Under the pieces are notes generated by a model. It did not search any database. It worked only from the letters and a program-made list of their open reading frames with translations, and had not been told where the DNA came from. Positions 1-8,717 of a DNA stretch of 64,000 nt are shown piece after piece (the first letter of the stretch is position 1; the number at the start of each line of letters is the position of its first letter). Both the position numbers and the translations under genes were made by a program. The stretch is from VXRN01 sp963664365 (GTDB lineage: Bacteria; Chloroflexota; Dehalococcoidia; Lucifugimonadales; UBA1123), in assembly GCA_963664365.1 (NCBI GenBank), contig OY761144.1, positions 682,001-746,000 of the forward strand. Reading direction: 5' to 3'.

Positions 1-190
1 GCTTGAGCGTCTCCAGCATCCCCCGCTGAGTGACCAGCATCTCCTGCTGGGTCGTCTCGAAGGTGTCCATCCGCGCGTAGAGCCCAGTCAGAGACGAAAG
101 GCCGAATACCTCAAAGAATCGGAGCCTGATCTCGGGGTCGGAGTTCAGGACATCGAGGATGTCTTCTATTGTTCTGATCTGCGTCGTCAT
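1..190 (-). CDS. Coiled-coil protein, N-terminal part (cut by window edge)
   Basis: The reverse strand reads an open frame from an ATG at 188-190 to the window edge, 63 codons, beginning MTTQIRTIEDILDVL. A GAGGA ribosome site lies about six bases upstream. The N-terminus resembles the start of the protein encoded at 7883-8713 (MATIDTIEDLIRLL), and the visible end (TQQEMLVTQRGMLETLK) looks like the start of a similar heptad region. It is probably a paralogue of that gene. The C-terminal domain is outside the window, so the function cannot be judged here. Confidence 0.6.
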   Translation of the reverse strand, partial: MTTQIRTIEDILDVLNSDPEIRLRFFEVFGLSSLTGLYARMDTFETTQQEMLVTQRGMLETLK

Positions 191-291
191 CCGTATTCCT
201 CGCGGGCATTGTACTATATTCGTGGGAGCCGGCGCATTCTCCTTCGCCCTCGTGATACCATGTAGCATCCTATAACGAGTATGCACTCAAG

Positions 292-1494
292 TTGATCGAC
301 ACGGAAATCTTGTTGGACGCCTTCCGGGATCAGGAACTCCTGACCCCTCTCTCGGCTGGCTCGAATCTAGTGGACTTGGCGCAGGCCATCGGGCGGCTGT
401 GTGGCGTAGAGGGCTTGGAGGTATCACCGGAGGCATCCAACATAGCGACGGACATAGGCGATGCGGACCACATAGCGCTCGTCCTCGTCGATGGAATGGG
501 CATGAATATGGTGGAGTCGCTGCCGGACAACTCCTTCCTGCGCCGACATCTCCGCGACGAACTTCGGACGGTGTTCCCGTCCACCACCGCCGTCGCCCTC
601 ACGTCGCTGACCACGGCGCAATGGCCCGCCGTCCACGGAGTGACGGGATGGTGGACGCACCTGCCCGATCTGGGGTCGGCGGCGACCGTCCTTCAGTACA
701 CCGCCCGCAGCGACGATAGAGACCTCCTCTCGCGCGGCATAGACCCCGAACGCTCTTTTCCAGTCAAGTCCATCTGGGCCCTCATTCCCAGGGACGTGAC
801 CGTGATAGCCCCGGACAAACTCGCAGGCTCCGTGTACTCCAAATACTTCAGCGGCGGACGCGCGACCGTCGGATACCGGTCGTTATCCGATGGCGTGGAC
901 AAGACTATCGAACGAACGCGGGCAACGTCGGAAAAGACCTTCACATACCTGTACCTGCCGCAGGTGGACAGCCTTGCCCATCTGCACGGAATCACCCGCC
1001 CCGAAGTGAAGCGCGCTCTGGCGCAGGTAAACAGTGAGATCGAGCGGCTGCACGCGGCAGTCGCTTCCAGGACGCGGGTGATCGTCACCGCCGACCACGG
1101 ATTCCTCGACGCTCCCGCGCCGAGACGCCACACCCTACGACCGACCCGGGAGCTTATGCCCCTTCTCAGATTTCCACCCTCCGGCGACGCCCGCGTAACC
1201 TATTTCCACACTTGGGACTGGGCGCGAGACCGCGTCCGCAGACACATCCACCGGAAATTCGGCGACAGGTTCGTCGTCATAGACACCGAAGACGCCATAG
1301 CCGTCGGCCTCTTCGGGCCTGAGTATCCCACCGACGAGGTCGCCGAGCGATTCGGCGACGTCATGTCCATCTCCATCGGCCCGGACATCCTCGAATACAA
1401 CGTAAAGCGCGGTCCCGGAAGAATGCTGCGAATGAACTCCCACCACTCCGGCCTTTCTCCGGACGAGATGCGAATTCCATTGGTGGTCGCTTAA
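292..1494 (+). CDS. Type I phosphodiesterase / nucleotide pyrophosphatase family protein
   Basis: This 400-residue protein belongs to the alkaline phosphatase superfamily (PF01663-like), which hydrolyses phosphodiester or phosphomonoester bonds using two metal ions and a Thr or Ser nucleophile. Visible motifs are LVLVDGMGMN near residue 65 (first metal Asp), FPSTTAVALTSL near 95 (nucleophile loop), QVDSLAHLHG near 225, VTADHGFLD near 265 (Asp-His metal pair) and SHHSGLSPDEM near the C-terminus (last metal His). No signal peptide or membrane segment is seen. The start is a TTG; the ATG at 281 runs into a stop. A TATAAC -10-like element lies at 271-276. The substrate cannot be inferred. Confidence 0.85.
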   Translation: MIDTEILLDAFRDQELLTPLSAGSNLVDLAQAIGRLCGVEGLEVSPEASNIATDIGDADHIALVLVDGMGMNMVESLPDNSFLRRHLRDELRTVFPSTTAVALTSLTTAQWPAVHGVTGWWTHLPDLGSAATVLQYTARSDDRDLLSRGIDPERSFPVKSIWALIPRDVTVIAPDKLAGSVYSKYFSGGRATVGYRSLSDGVDKTIERTRATSEKTFTYLYLPQVDSLAHLHGITRPEVKRALAQVNSEIERLHAAVASRTRVIVTADHGFLDAPAPRRHTLRPTRELMPLLRFPPSGDARVTYFHTWDWARDRVRRHIHRKFGDRFVVIDTEDAIAVGLFGPEYPTDEVAERFGDVMSISIGPDILEYNVKRGPGRMLRMNSHHSGLSPDEMRIPLVVA

Positions 1495-1501
1495 CTCCCG
1501 C

Positions 1502-1528
1502 TTAACACCCCATCGGCGTCTGTATGAT
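1502..1528 (+). promoter_or_regulatory. Candidate promoter of the transaldolase/Pgi gene
   Basis: TTAACA at 1502-1507 and TATGAT at 1523-1528 are separated by 15 bases. A transcript starting about ten bases downstream would begin at or after the ATG at 1533, which supports the downstream TTG at 1572 as the real start. Confidence 0.4.
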
Positions 1529-1571
1529 ATAAATGACTCTGCATCCACATATCCATTTGGAGGCTTCTCAA

Positions 1572-4310
1572 TTGCCCCCCGCCACAAACTCACTCCAAGC
1601 GCTCAGACAACTTGGACAGAGCGTCTGGTACGACAACATGTACCGCGCGCTGATCGGGAGCGGCGAACTCCGGCGGCTCATAGACTCCGGCGTGACCGGA
1701 CTCACCTCGAACCCTACGATCTTCGAGAAAGCCGTCTCCTCAGGCAGTGACTATGACGACTCTCTGATCGCCTACGCAAAAGCCGGTCTCACGCCCGAGG
1801 AAGCATTCGAATCGCTCGCCATTGAAGACATCCGCTCCGCCGCTGATCTGCTCAGGCCCGTGTACGAAGACACCGGCGGCGCGGACGGCTTCGCGTCCCT
1901 GGAGGTCAACCCTCACTTGGCCCACGATACGGAGGGCACGATCCGGGCTGCAGGGCGCCTATTCTCCAGTTTAGGGCGTCCAAACGCGATGATAAAGGTG
2001 CCCGCCACCCCGGAGGGCATCCCCGCCATCCGCCGGCTCATCGGCCAAGGAATCAACATCAACGTCACTCTCATATTCTCGCTTGAGATGTACGCCAGGG
2101 TCCGCGATGCCTACGTCTCCGGACTCGAAGACCTCGCCAACGCCGGAGGAGACCCCGCCACAGTGTCGTCCGTCGCGTCGTTCTTCGTGAGCCGAGTCGA
2201 TACCGCCGTTGACGGACTGCTGCAAAACCGCGGCGAGGGTGTAAACCACCTTCTCGGCAAGGCCGCGGTCGCCAATGCGAGGGTCGCCTACCAAGACTTC
2301 AAGCAGACTTTCGCGACGCCGCGGTTCCGAGCCCTTGCAGACAAAGGCGCGCGCGTACAGCGTCCGCTCTGGGCCTCCACCAGTACCAAGAACCCCGAGT
2401 ACAGCGACGTGATGTACGTCGAGACGCTCATCGGCCCCGATACCGTCAACACCATGCCGGACGTGACCCTCGCCGCCTTCTTGGAACACGGGACGGCGCG
2501 CCATTCGATTGAGGACGACGTTGACGAGGCCCGCGAGACGCTCAGGTCGCTGGAGTCGGCGGGCGTCAGCATGGACGCCGTTACCACCCGGCTGATGCAC
2601 GAGGGAGTGAAGGCGTTCGCGGACTCGTTCGATGAGCTGATCGAAAACATCTCCGCCAAGAGGGAGCGGCTACTGGCGACCAGCGCCGCGCCCGCCGGAG
2701 TGTCGCTGGGAAAAGCGCGAGCCGCCGCTGACGAGGCGGTGGCATCACTAGAAGAGTCCAACGTGATAGCCCGTACCTGGGCCAAAGACCACACCCTCTG
2801 GTCCGACGACCCCACCGAAATAGCCGACCGCCTCGACTGGCTGGATGTTGCCTCCTTGATGCTCGATGAGGTCGTCGACCTCACCGCGTTCGCCGACGAT
2901 GTCCGACGGGACGGCATCGAGCAAGTCGTCCTGCTCGGCATGGGCGGCGGCAGCCTCGGCCCTGAAGTCTTGGGCCAATGCTTCGGCAATCGCGACGGCT
3001 TCCCCGATCTGATAGTCCTCGACTCCACCCTGCCCGCGCGCATCGGAACTGTGGTCGAAACCATTGACCCCGCGCGCACGCTGTTTCTCGTCTCGTCCAA
3101 GTCCGGTACCACCATCGAGCCGAACATGCTCTACAAGCTCTTCAGAAGCCAAGTAGAAGATGCCGTCGGACCCACTGGCGCCGGCCGCCATTTCGTCGCC
3201 ATAACCGACCCCGGCGCTCCGCTTGACCACCTAGCCGAGCGCGACGGCTTCCGTCGGACGTTTCGCAATCCGCCCGACATCGGCGGACGCTACTCGGTTC
3301 TGAGTTACTTCGGACTCGTGCCCGCCGCCTTGGTAGGCTGCGACCTCTGCGCTCTGCTCAGAAACGCAATCTCCATGCAGGCCGCGTGCGGCCCGGATAT
3401 GCGAGCGTCCGCCAACCCCGGAGCATGGCTCGGCGCGGTCATCGGCTCGCCCGCCCTCTCAGGGCGCGACAAGCTGACCATTCTAACTTCCCCATCGCTC
3501 GCTCCATTCGGCCCCTGGGCTGAGCAGCTTGTAGCCGAGAGCCTGGGCAAGCGAGGCGCCGGAATCGTGCCCATAGTCGGAGAGCCGCCGATGGCGCCCG
3601 AGATCTATGGAGACGACCGCAATTTCGTCTACCTCAAGCTGGCCGGCGAGGACTCCGACGTCGATACCCTATCCGAAACCCTGTCCGCGGCGGGGCATCC
3701 CGTCATCCGATACGAGCTTGAAGACCTCTACGAACTGGGCGCGGAGTTCTACCGCTGGGAGTTCGCCATAGCGACCGCCGGCGCAGTCATGGGCATAAAC
3801 CCCTTCGACCAGCCCGACGTGCAGCGCGCAAAAGACCTCAGCCAGCAGGCCCTGGACAGATTCGTGTCGGACGGCCTAGCCCCCGACCTCAGCCCGCGCG
3901 GTTCGCTCTCCGACCTGATCGCTAACGTCAAGCCGGGAGACTACATAGCCATCCTGGCATACGTCGAGCAGACCCCCGAAAACGACCGCGCCCTGAACAA
4001 ACTCAGGTCCGCGCCCACCAACCGATACCGGGTCCCCACCACTCTAGGATACGGCCCGCGATACCTCCACTCGACCGGCCAACTACACAAGGGCGGAGCC
4101 GACAACTTGGCAGCGCTGATGCTTACTGCGCCTCACGCTGACAACATCGAGATACCGGGCGAGAAGTTCACCTTTGGAGCGCTGGCCGACGCCCAAGCCG
4201 CCAGCGACCTAGACGCGCTGAAATCCGCGGGGCGCAGAGTGGCGAGCGTGGCCCTCGGTGGCACAACCACCACGGCGGATGACATCGCGGAGATGGCCGA
4301 AGGCCTGTGA
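1572..4310 (+). CDS. tal-pgi: Bifunctional transaldolase / glucose-6-phosphate isomerase
   Basis: This fusion joins a transaldolase (residues about 1-360) to a glucose-6-phosphate isomerase (about 380-912), combining non-oxidative pentose phosphate and upper glycolytic steps in one cytoplasmic protein. The transaldolase half shows GVTGLTSNPTIFEKA and the Schiff-base lysine motif MIKVPATPEG. The isomerase half shows GMGGGSLGPEV, the sugar-phosphate loop SSKSGTTIEPN, PPDIGGRYSVLSYFG and GPRYLHSTGQLHKGG. I chose the TTG at 1572 because TTTGGAGG ends eight bases before it. The in-frame ATG at 1533 has no ribosome site and lies next to the likely promoter. Such Tal-Pgi fusions are known in several bacterial groups. 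The 912-residue length is consistent with two full domains. Confidence 0.93.
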   Translation: MPPATNSLQALRQLGQSVWYDNMYRALIGSGELRRLIDSGVTGLTSNPTIFEKAVSSGSDYDDSLIAYAKAGLTPEEAFESLAIEDIRSAADLLRPVYEDTGGADGFASLEVNPHLAHDTEGTIRAAGRLFSSLGRPNAMIKVPATPEGIPAIRRLIGQGININVTLIFSLEMYARVRDAYVSGLEDLANAGGDPATVSSVASFFVSRVDTAVDGLLQNRGEGVNHLLGKAAVANARVAYQDFKQTFATPRFRALADKGARVQRPLWASTSTKNPEYSDVMYVETLIGPDTVNTMPDVTLAAFLEHGTARHSIEDDVDEARETLRSLESAGVSMDAVTTRLMHEGVKAFADSFDELIENISAKRERLLATSAAPAGVSLGKARAAADEAVASLEESNVIARTWAKDHTLWSDDPTEIADRLDWLDVASLMLDEVVDLTAFADDVRRDGIEQVVLLGMGGGSLGPEVLGQCFGNRDGFPDLIVLDSTLPARIGTVVETIDPARTLFLVSSKSGTTIEPNMLYKLFRSQVEDAVGPTGAGRHFVAITDPGAPLDHLAERDGFRRTFRNPPDIGGRYSVLSYFGLVPAALVGCDLCALLRNAISMQAACGPDMRASANPGAWLGAVIGSPALSGRDKLTILTSPSLAPFGPWAEQLVAESLGKRGAGIVPIVGEPPMAPEIYGDDRNFVYLKLAGEDSDVDTLSETLSAAGHPVIRYELEDLYELGAEFYRWEFAIATAGAVMGINPFDQPDVQRAKDLSQQALDRFVSDGLAPDLSPRGSLSDLIANVKPGDYIAILAYVEQTPENDRALNKLRSAPTNRYRVPTTLGYGPRYLHSTGQLHKGGADNLAALMLTAPHADNIEIPGEKFTFGALADAQAASDLDALKSAGRRVASVALGGTTTTADDIAEMAEGL

Positions 4311-4401
4311 TCGCCTGCGAACGACCCTAGCCATTCCCGTGTCCGGTGTGAGATAATGACAATGTGGCCGGAACGTGATGATGGGTTTTAGGAGACTCGA
4401 A

Positions 4402-4551
4402 ATGGTCCGCAAGACGAAGAGAACTCAGATTCGTGAAACGCCGCTCGAACGGTTTGAGAGGGTGACGAAGCGGGTTTTGGAGCGTGACCGTAAGGCTAGA
4501 ATGAGGAAAGCCGGCCAGCCAAAACAGAAGGCTGTCACCGCTGCAAGATGA
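4402..4551 (+). CDS. Small basic protein, 49 residues
   Basis: An ATG at 4402 follows TTAGGAG with suitable spacing and opens a 49-codon frame ending TGA at 4549-4551. The product is strongly basic (KTKRTQIRETPLERFERV, then RKARMRKAGQPKQK) with no recognisable domain. GATAAT in the upstream stretch near 4352 could be a -10 element. Its 3' end overlaps, tail to tail, a reverse-strand coding remnant. I do not recognise the family. A nucleic-acid-binding role would fit the charge but is only inference. Confidence 0.45.
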   Translation: MVRKTKRTQIRETPLERFERVTKRVLERDRKARMRKAGQPKQKAVTAAR

Positions 4552-4684
4552 CCTCATTCACCATATCACGGAATTCGCTGATGTCTGTGAAGTAGTTGGG
4601 GTAGGTCCTCCGGAGTGCGCTCAGCGAGTCGGTGGACACTAAGACTACGTCGACTTTTGGGTTGTCCCTGCTGTCCGCTCGGAA
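4535..4684 (-). pseudogene. C-terminal remnant, possibly RelA/SpoT-domain protein
   Basis: The reverse strand reads about 49 codons ending TGA at 4535-4537, with a stop just upstream and no start codon. The text NPKVDVVLVSTDSLSALRR followed by TYPNYFTDISEFRDMV looks like genuine protein and resembles the C-terminus of small GTP pyrophosphokinase (RelA/SpoT domain) proteins, as far as I can recall that family. The upstream catalytic part is absent; the intact GlnRS promoter and gene follow. I read it as a deletion remnant. The family assignment is tentative. Confidence 0.35.
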
Positions 4685-4705
4685 TCAAGCCGCCCCTCCC
4701 CCTGT

Positions 4706-4734
4706 TTGTCCCACGCGCGCCATTCCAATATACT
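4706..4734 (+). promoter_or_regulatory. Candidate sigma-70 promoter of glnS
   Basis: TTGTCC (4706-4711) and TATACT (4729-4734) are separated by 17 bases, placing a transcription start near 4741, about 25 bases before the glnS ATG. This argues against the longer reading frame that begins at 4632. Confidence 0.5.
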
Positions 4735-4766
4735 TTGGCGGCAACCCAAACCAGAGATGCTCACCC

Positions 4767-6458
4767 ATGCCACAAGAGTCCAACCCGGCGTCCAAAGACT
4801 TCATCCGCGCCATCATTGCCGACGATATGAAGACTGGCAAGTTCGGCGGCCGCGTACACACGCGCTGGCCCCCCGAACCTAACGGCTACCTCCACCTCGG
4901 ACACGCCACGGCCATCAACCTCAACTTCGGCATCGCCAGCGACTTCGATGGCCTGTGCAACTTCCGATTCGACGACACCAACCCCACTGCTGAGGAGATT
5001 GAGTACGTCGAGTCCCAGAAAGAAGATACCCGCTGGCTCGGATTCGACTGGGAAGACCGCGAGTATTTCGCCTCCGACTACTTCGAGCAGCTATATCAGT
5101 ACGCCGAACAGCTTGTGACCGATGGCAAGGCTTACGTCGATAGCCTCACCGCCGACCAGATCCGCGAGTACCGCGGAACCCTGACCCAGCCGGGACGCGA
5201 CAGCCCGTACCGCGACAGGCCCGTTGAGGAAAACCTCGACCTGCTCAGGCGTATGCGCGCCGGCGAGTTCGCCGACGGCGAGCACGTGCTCCGCGCCAAG
5301 ATCGACATGGCCTCTCCCAACATGAACATGCGAGACCCCACGATGTACCGCATCCGAAACGTCCCGCACCACCAGACCGGCGACGAATGGCACATCTACC
5401 CCATGTACGACTACGCCCACCCCATCTCAGACTCGATCGAGGGCATCACTCATTCCCTCTGCTCCATGGAGTACGAAGACCACCGCCCGCTCTACGACTG
5501 GTTCTTGGACGCGCTGGACATCTACCATCCGCAGCAGATCGAGTTCGCCCGTTTCAACATATCCCACACCGTGCTGAGCAAGCGCAGGCTGATTCGTCTG
5601 GTACAGGACGGACACGTAAACGGCTGGGACGACCCACGTATGCCCACGCTCGCCGGACTCCGTCGGCGCGGCTACACGCCTGAAGCCATACGCGCCTTCT
5701 GCGACGAAGTAGGCATCAACCGCACCGCCGCCCTCACCGAAATGGCTCTGCTAGAGCACAACCTCCGCTCAGACCTCAACCTCCGCGCCCCGCGCCGCAT
5801 GGCCGTGCTGAACCCCCTGAAAGTAGTGATCGAAAACTACCCCGAAGGTGAGACCGACCACCTCGACGCCGTCAACAACCCCGAATACCCCGACGCCGGA
5901 ACTCGCGCCGTGCCATTCTCACGCGAATTATACGTCGATCATGACGACTTCATGGAAGATCCCCCGCGCAAGTTCTACCGTCTCGCGCCGGGCCGCGAAG
6001 TCCGTCTCAGGTACGGCTACTTCATCAAGTGCGATAAAGCGGTCAAGGACGACTCAGGCCGCGTAGTCGAACTCCGCTGCACATACGATCCCGAGACGCG
6101 GGGCGGCTCCGCCCCTGACGGCAGACGAGTCAGGGGAACTATCCACTGGGTATCCGCCGCCCACGCCATCGACGCCGAGGTGAGACTATACGACAGCCTC
6201 TTCACCGTCCCCAACCCCAACGACGTCCCCGAGGGCAAGACCTGGTCCGACCTCATCAACCGCGACTCCCTGGCCATACTCTCCGGCTGCAAGCTGGAGC
6301 CGTCCCTTGCAGACGTCCGACAGGGCGACATATTCCAGTTCGAGCGCGTCGGATACTTCACAAAGGACCGCGACTCCACCCCTGAAATGCCCGTCTTCAA
6401 CCGCGCCGTCTCACTCCGAGACACCTGGGCCAGAATCCAGCGCCGGACTCGTAGCTGA
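4767..6458 (+). CDS. glnS: Glutaminyl-tRNA synthetase
   Basis: This class I synthetase charges tRNA-Gln with glutamine in the cytoplasm. The 563-residue length from the ATG at 4767 (MPQESNPASKDF) matches bacterial GlnRS of about 550 residues. The HIGH-type motif is PEPNGYLHLGHA near residue 35 and the KMSKS-type motif is VLSKRRL near 265-270. The GlnRS-like FDDTNP segment is also present, and a two-barrel anticodon-binding region fills the C-terminal 200 residues. An upstream in-frame extension is rejected because it precedes the likely promoter. Many bacteria lack GlnRS and use GatCAB, so its presence is informative about the lineage. Confidence 0.95.
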   Translation: MPQESNPASKDFIRAIIADDMKTGKFGGRVHTRWPPEPNGYLHLGHATAINLNFGIASDFDGLCNFRFDDTNPTAEEIEYVESQKEDTRWLGFDWEDREYFASDYFEQLYQYAEQLVTDGKAYVDSLTADQIREYRGTLTQPGRDSPYRDRPVEENLDLLRRMRAGEFADGEHVLRAKIDMASPNMNMRDPTMYRIRNVPHHQTGDEWHIYPMYDYAHPISDSIEGITHSLCSMEYEDHRPLYDWFLDALDIYHPQQIEFARFNISHTVLSKRRLIRLVQDGHVNGWDDPRMPTLAGLRRRGYTPEAIRAFCDEVGINRTAALTEMALLEHNLRSDLNLRAPRRMAVLNPLKVVIENYPEGETDHLDAVNNPEYPDAGTRAVPFSRELYVDHDDFMEDPPRKFYRLAPGREVRLRYGYFIKCDKAVKDDSGRVVELRCTYDPETRGGSAPDGRRVRGTIHWVSAAHAIDAEVRLYDSLFTVPNPNDVPEGKTWSDLINRDSLAILSGCKLEPSLADVRQGDIFQFERVGYFTKDRDSTPEMPVFNRAVSLRDTWARIQRRTRS

Positions 6459-6475
6459 CGAGGCAATCTAAATCA

Positions 6476-7837
6476 TTGAGATACAGCGCGTTCACGCCCA
6501 AGCGTACCCTCCACTCCGCGCGCGGAGTGTTCTACGGATGGTGGCTCGTCGGCGTGGCGTCGGTACTGTTGACACTCATGGCCTTGACTGTGTTTCAGGG
6601 ACTGGGTACCATGCTCGTCGCCCTCGAGAGACAGTTCGGATGGAGCCGCACCGCGCTATCGGGTGCGTTCTCTCTTGGGCGAGCCGAGGGCGCGGTGCTG
6701 GGCCCTCTGGAGGGTCTGGTAATCGACCGCGTCGGCGTCCGGCGCATGGTGTTGATCGGGTACATCGTGATGGGGCTGGGCTTCATCTGGCTGTCCCAAA
6801 TCGAGCCGCTCGGCCAAATGGGGCTGCTAACCTGGCTCGACTTCACCCTTCACGTCCTCCCCTTCTCAGAACTGGATGAGAGCCTCATCCACTTCTACGC
6901 CGCCTACATGCTGATAACCATAGGCTCCGGATTCGGCGGTTGGCTGGCGCTGGTCGCCATGGTAAACAACTGGTTCTTGCGACGCCGCTCTTTGGCTATG
7001 GCGATTTCGATGACCGGAATTCACCTGGGCGGCCTGCTTGTTCCCCTTTTGGCCCTTGCCATCGAGACCTTCGGCTTCGACGGCGCGTCGCTTGGGATCG
7101 GAGCGCTGCTGCTGATCGTCATCGGTCCGGCGGCCAAAGCCATACGGACGCGCCCTGAAGATATGGGGCTGACTCCAGACGGCGATCCCAAGACGACCGA
7201 ATCAGAGGATTCGCCCCCTGACGAAGAGTGCCCTGTCAAAGACGATGAACCCGAGTTCACCGCCACGCAGGCGCTCAAGACCCCTGCGTTCTGGATGCTC
7301 ACCATCGCGCAGGTCGCTTCCAGCGTCTCCATCGTCACCCTAGCGCTGCACTTGGTGCCTAAGCTGACCGATACCGGCATGTCGCTGAGCGCCGCCGGGA
7401 CCGTCGTGACCACCTACACCATTGTCGCCCTGCCCGCGCTGTTCGTCTCAGGATACTATGCGGACAGGCTGCCCAAGACCGTAATGATCGCCTTCTTCCT
7501 GTTCTTGCAAGGCGCCGGGATCCTGGTCGTCGCGCTCTCCGACAGCTTTCTGATGGCATACGTGTTCGCCCTCTTATACGGAGTGGGGTTCGGAGGGCGC
7601 ACTCCTCTTACCACCGCCATACGCGGCGACTACTTTGGGCGAAAGGCCTTCGCAACCATAATGGGAATCTCCCAGCTTCCGATGAATCTAGCGATGATCG
7701 TCGCGCCGCTGTTTACGGGCTACATGTTCGACACTACGGATACCTACATAGTCCCGTTCACGATGTTCGCCGTCTTGTCTTTCCTCGGGGCAGCGCTGAT
7801 GCTGTTCGTGCAGAAGCCGAAATCGCCACTACCTTGA
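6476..7837 (+). CDS. MFS transporter (oxalate/formate antiporter-like)
   Basis: This 453-residue inner-membrane carrier has about twelve hydrophobic segments, with a charged cytoplasmic loop near residues 228-262 (DPKTTESEDSPPDEEC) between the two six-helix halves. The opening FYGWWLVGVASVLL and the RSLAMAISMTGIHLGG segment are typical of the OFA/monocarboxylate branch of the major facilitator superfamily. The substrate is likely a small organic anion, which is inference. The start is a TTG at 6476, 17 bases after glnS, with GAGG about 12 bases upstream. It may be cotranscribed with glnS. Confidence 0.85.
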   Translation: MRYSAFTPKRTLHSARGVFYGWWLVGVASVLLTLMALTVFQGLGTMLVALERQFGWSRTALSGAFSLGRAEGAVLGPLEGLVIDRVGVRRMVLIGYIVMGLGFIWLSQIEPLGQMGLLTWLDFTLHVLPFSELDESLIHFYAAYMLITIGSGFGGWLALVAMVNNWFLRRRSLAMAISMTGIHLGGLLVPLLALAIETFGFDGASLGIGALLLIVIGPAAKAIRTRPEDMGLTPDGDPKTTESEDSPPDEECPVKDDEPEFTATQALKTPAFWMLTIAQVASSVSIVTLALHLVPKLTDTGMSLSAAGTVVTTYTIVALPALFVSGYYADRLPKTVMIAFFLFLQGAGILVVALSDSFLMAYVFALLYGVGFGGRTPLTTAIRGDYFGRKAFATIMGISQLPMNLAMIVAPLFTGYMFDTTDTYIVPFTMFAVLSFLGAALMLFVQKPKSPLP

Positions 7838-7850
7838 GTGAACCGTACCC

Positions 7851-7859
7851 TGATACAAT
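7851..7859 (+). promoter_or_regulatory. Candidate extended -10 promoter
   Basis: TGATACAAT at 7851-7859 matches an extended -10 (TGnTATAAT). A start near 7866 would leave the ATG at 7883 as the first usable start of the coiled-coil protein gene. Confidence 0.35.
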
Positions 7860-7882
7860 GGACCCAAAGCGAAGCTGACACC

Positions 7883-8713
7883 ATGGCCACTATCGACACA
7901 ATCGAAGACCTGATCCGCCTGCTCGACGAAAACCCCGAGTGGGTAGAGGCCCTGCGCGCCCGTCTCCTGACCCAAGAACTTCTCGAACTTCCCGAAAGGT
8001 TCTCCCAGTTCGTTGCTGAGATGAACGACTTCAGAGCGGGGGTCGATCGCTTCGTCGAGGCCACCAACAGGCGACTCGACGCGATCGAGGCCCGACAGGA
8101 CAGAATGGAGAATGACATCAAGGAGATCCGTAAAGATGTAGGAGCGCTGCAACAGGACGTAGGCATACTCAAACAAGACGTAGGCGTACTCAAGCAAGAC
8201 GTAGCCGTACTCAAACAAGACGTAGCCGTACTCAAGCAAGACGTAGGCGAGCTCAAACAGGACGTGAAAGACGGCCGCCGAGACATAGCCGTACTCAGGG
8301 GCAGCCACGCAAGAACCGCCGCCCGCAGAAGCGCCACCACCATCGCCAGAAGAATGGGACTGCGACGCACCAAGACCCTCTCTGAGGACGACCTTTGGGA
8401 CATGACAGATTCCGCGGACACATCCGATATTCACGCGAACGTCTTGGACAGTTTCCACAGCGCCGACCTAGTGATGGAGGCCACCGACCCAGAGGGCGAT
8501 GTCTGCTACATCGCCACGGAGGTCTCATTCACGGTGCATGATATAGACATCTCTAGGGCCACGCGCAACTCACGGCTCCTGACGAGGTTCACCGGCAGCC
8601 CCGCATTCGCTGCCGTGGCGGGCGAGTATGCGCACGAGGGCATTCAGGACGCGCTGGATTCAGACGGAGTCTTCTGGCATCAGCTAAAGCGATCAGACCT
8701 GGATGTGGAGTAG
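7883..8713 (+). CDS. Coiled-coil protein with C-terminal nuclease-like domain
   Basis: The protein has 276 residues from the ATG at 7883. An N-terminal helical part (residues 1-85) is followed by six near-perfect heptads of the form LKQDVxx at residues 89-130, encoded by 21-base tandem repeats. The C-terminal 110 residues contain SADLVMEATDP, YIATEVSFTVHDID and an SRLLTRFTG segment. That pattern recalls PD-(D/E)XK-fold domains of uncharacterised coiled-coil proteins, with E-V-S where a nuclease would have E-x-K, so activity is doubtful. A related N-terminus is at 1-190. The heptad repeats could vary in number by slippage. Function unknown. Confidence 0.75.
   Translation: MATIDTIEDLIRLLDENPEWVEALRARLLTQELLELPERFSQFVAEMNDFRAGVDRFVEATNRRLDAIEARQDRMENDIKEIRKDVGALQQDVGILKQDVGVLKQDVAVLKQDVAVLKQDVGELKQDVKDGRRDIAVLRGSHARTAARRSATTIARRMGLRRTKTLSEDDLWDMTDSADTSDIHANVLDSFHSADLVMEATDPEGDVCYIATEVSFTVHDIDISRATRNSRLLTRFTGSPAFAAVAGEYAHEGIQDALDSDGVFWHQLKRSDLDVE
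8147..8272 (+). repeat. Six 21-base tandem repeats encoding heptads
   Basis: Six consecutive 21-base units encode LKQDVGx/LKQDVAx (first unit LQQDVGI). They extend the coiled coil of the surrounding gene in frame, so gain or loss of a unit would change its length by exactly one heptad. Confidence 0.85.
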
Positions 8714-8717
8714 CCTT

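Noticed and set aside
1533..1571. ATG at 1533 as start of the transaldolase/Pgi gene
   Set aside because: No ribosome site, and it coincides with the expected transcription start; the TTG at 1572 has TTTGGAGG at ideal distance.
4632..4766. N-terminal extension of GlnRS
   Set aside because: It precedes the likely promoter and overlaps the reverse-strand remnant; GlnRS homology begins after 4767.
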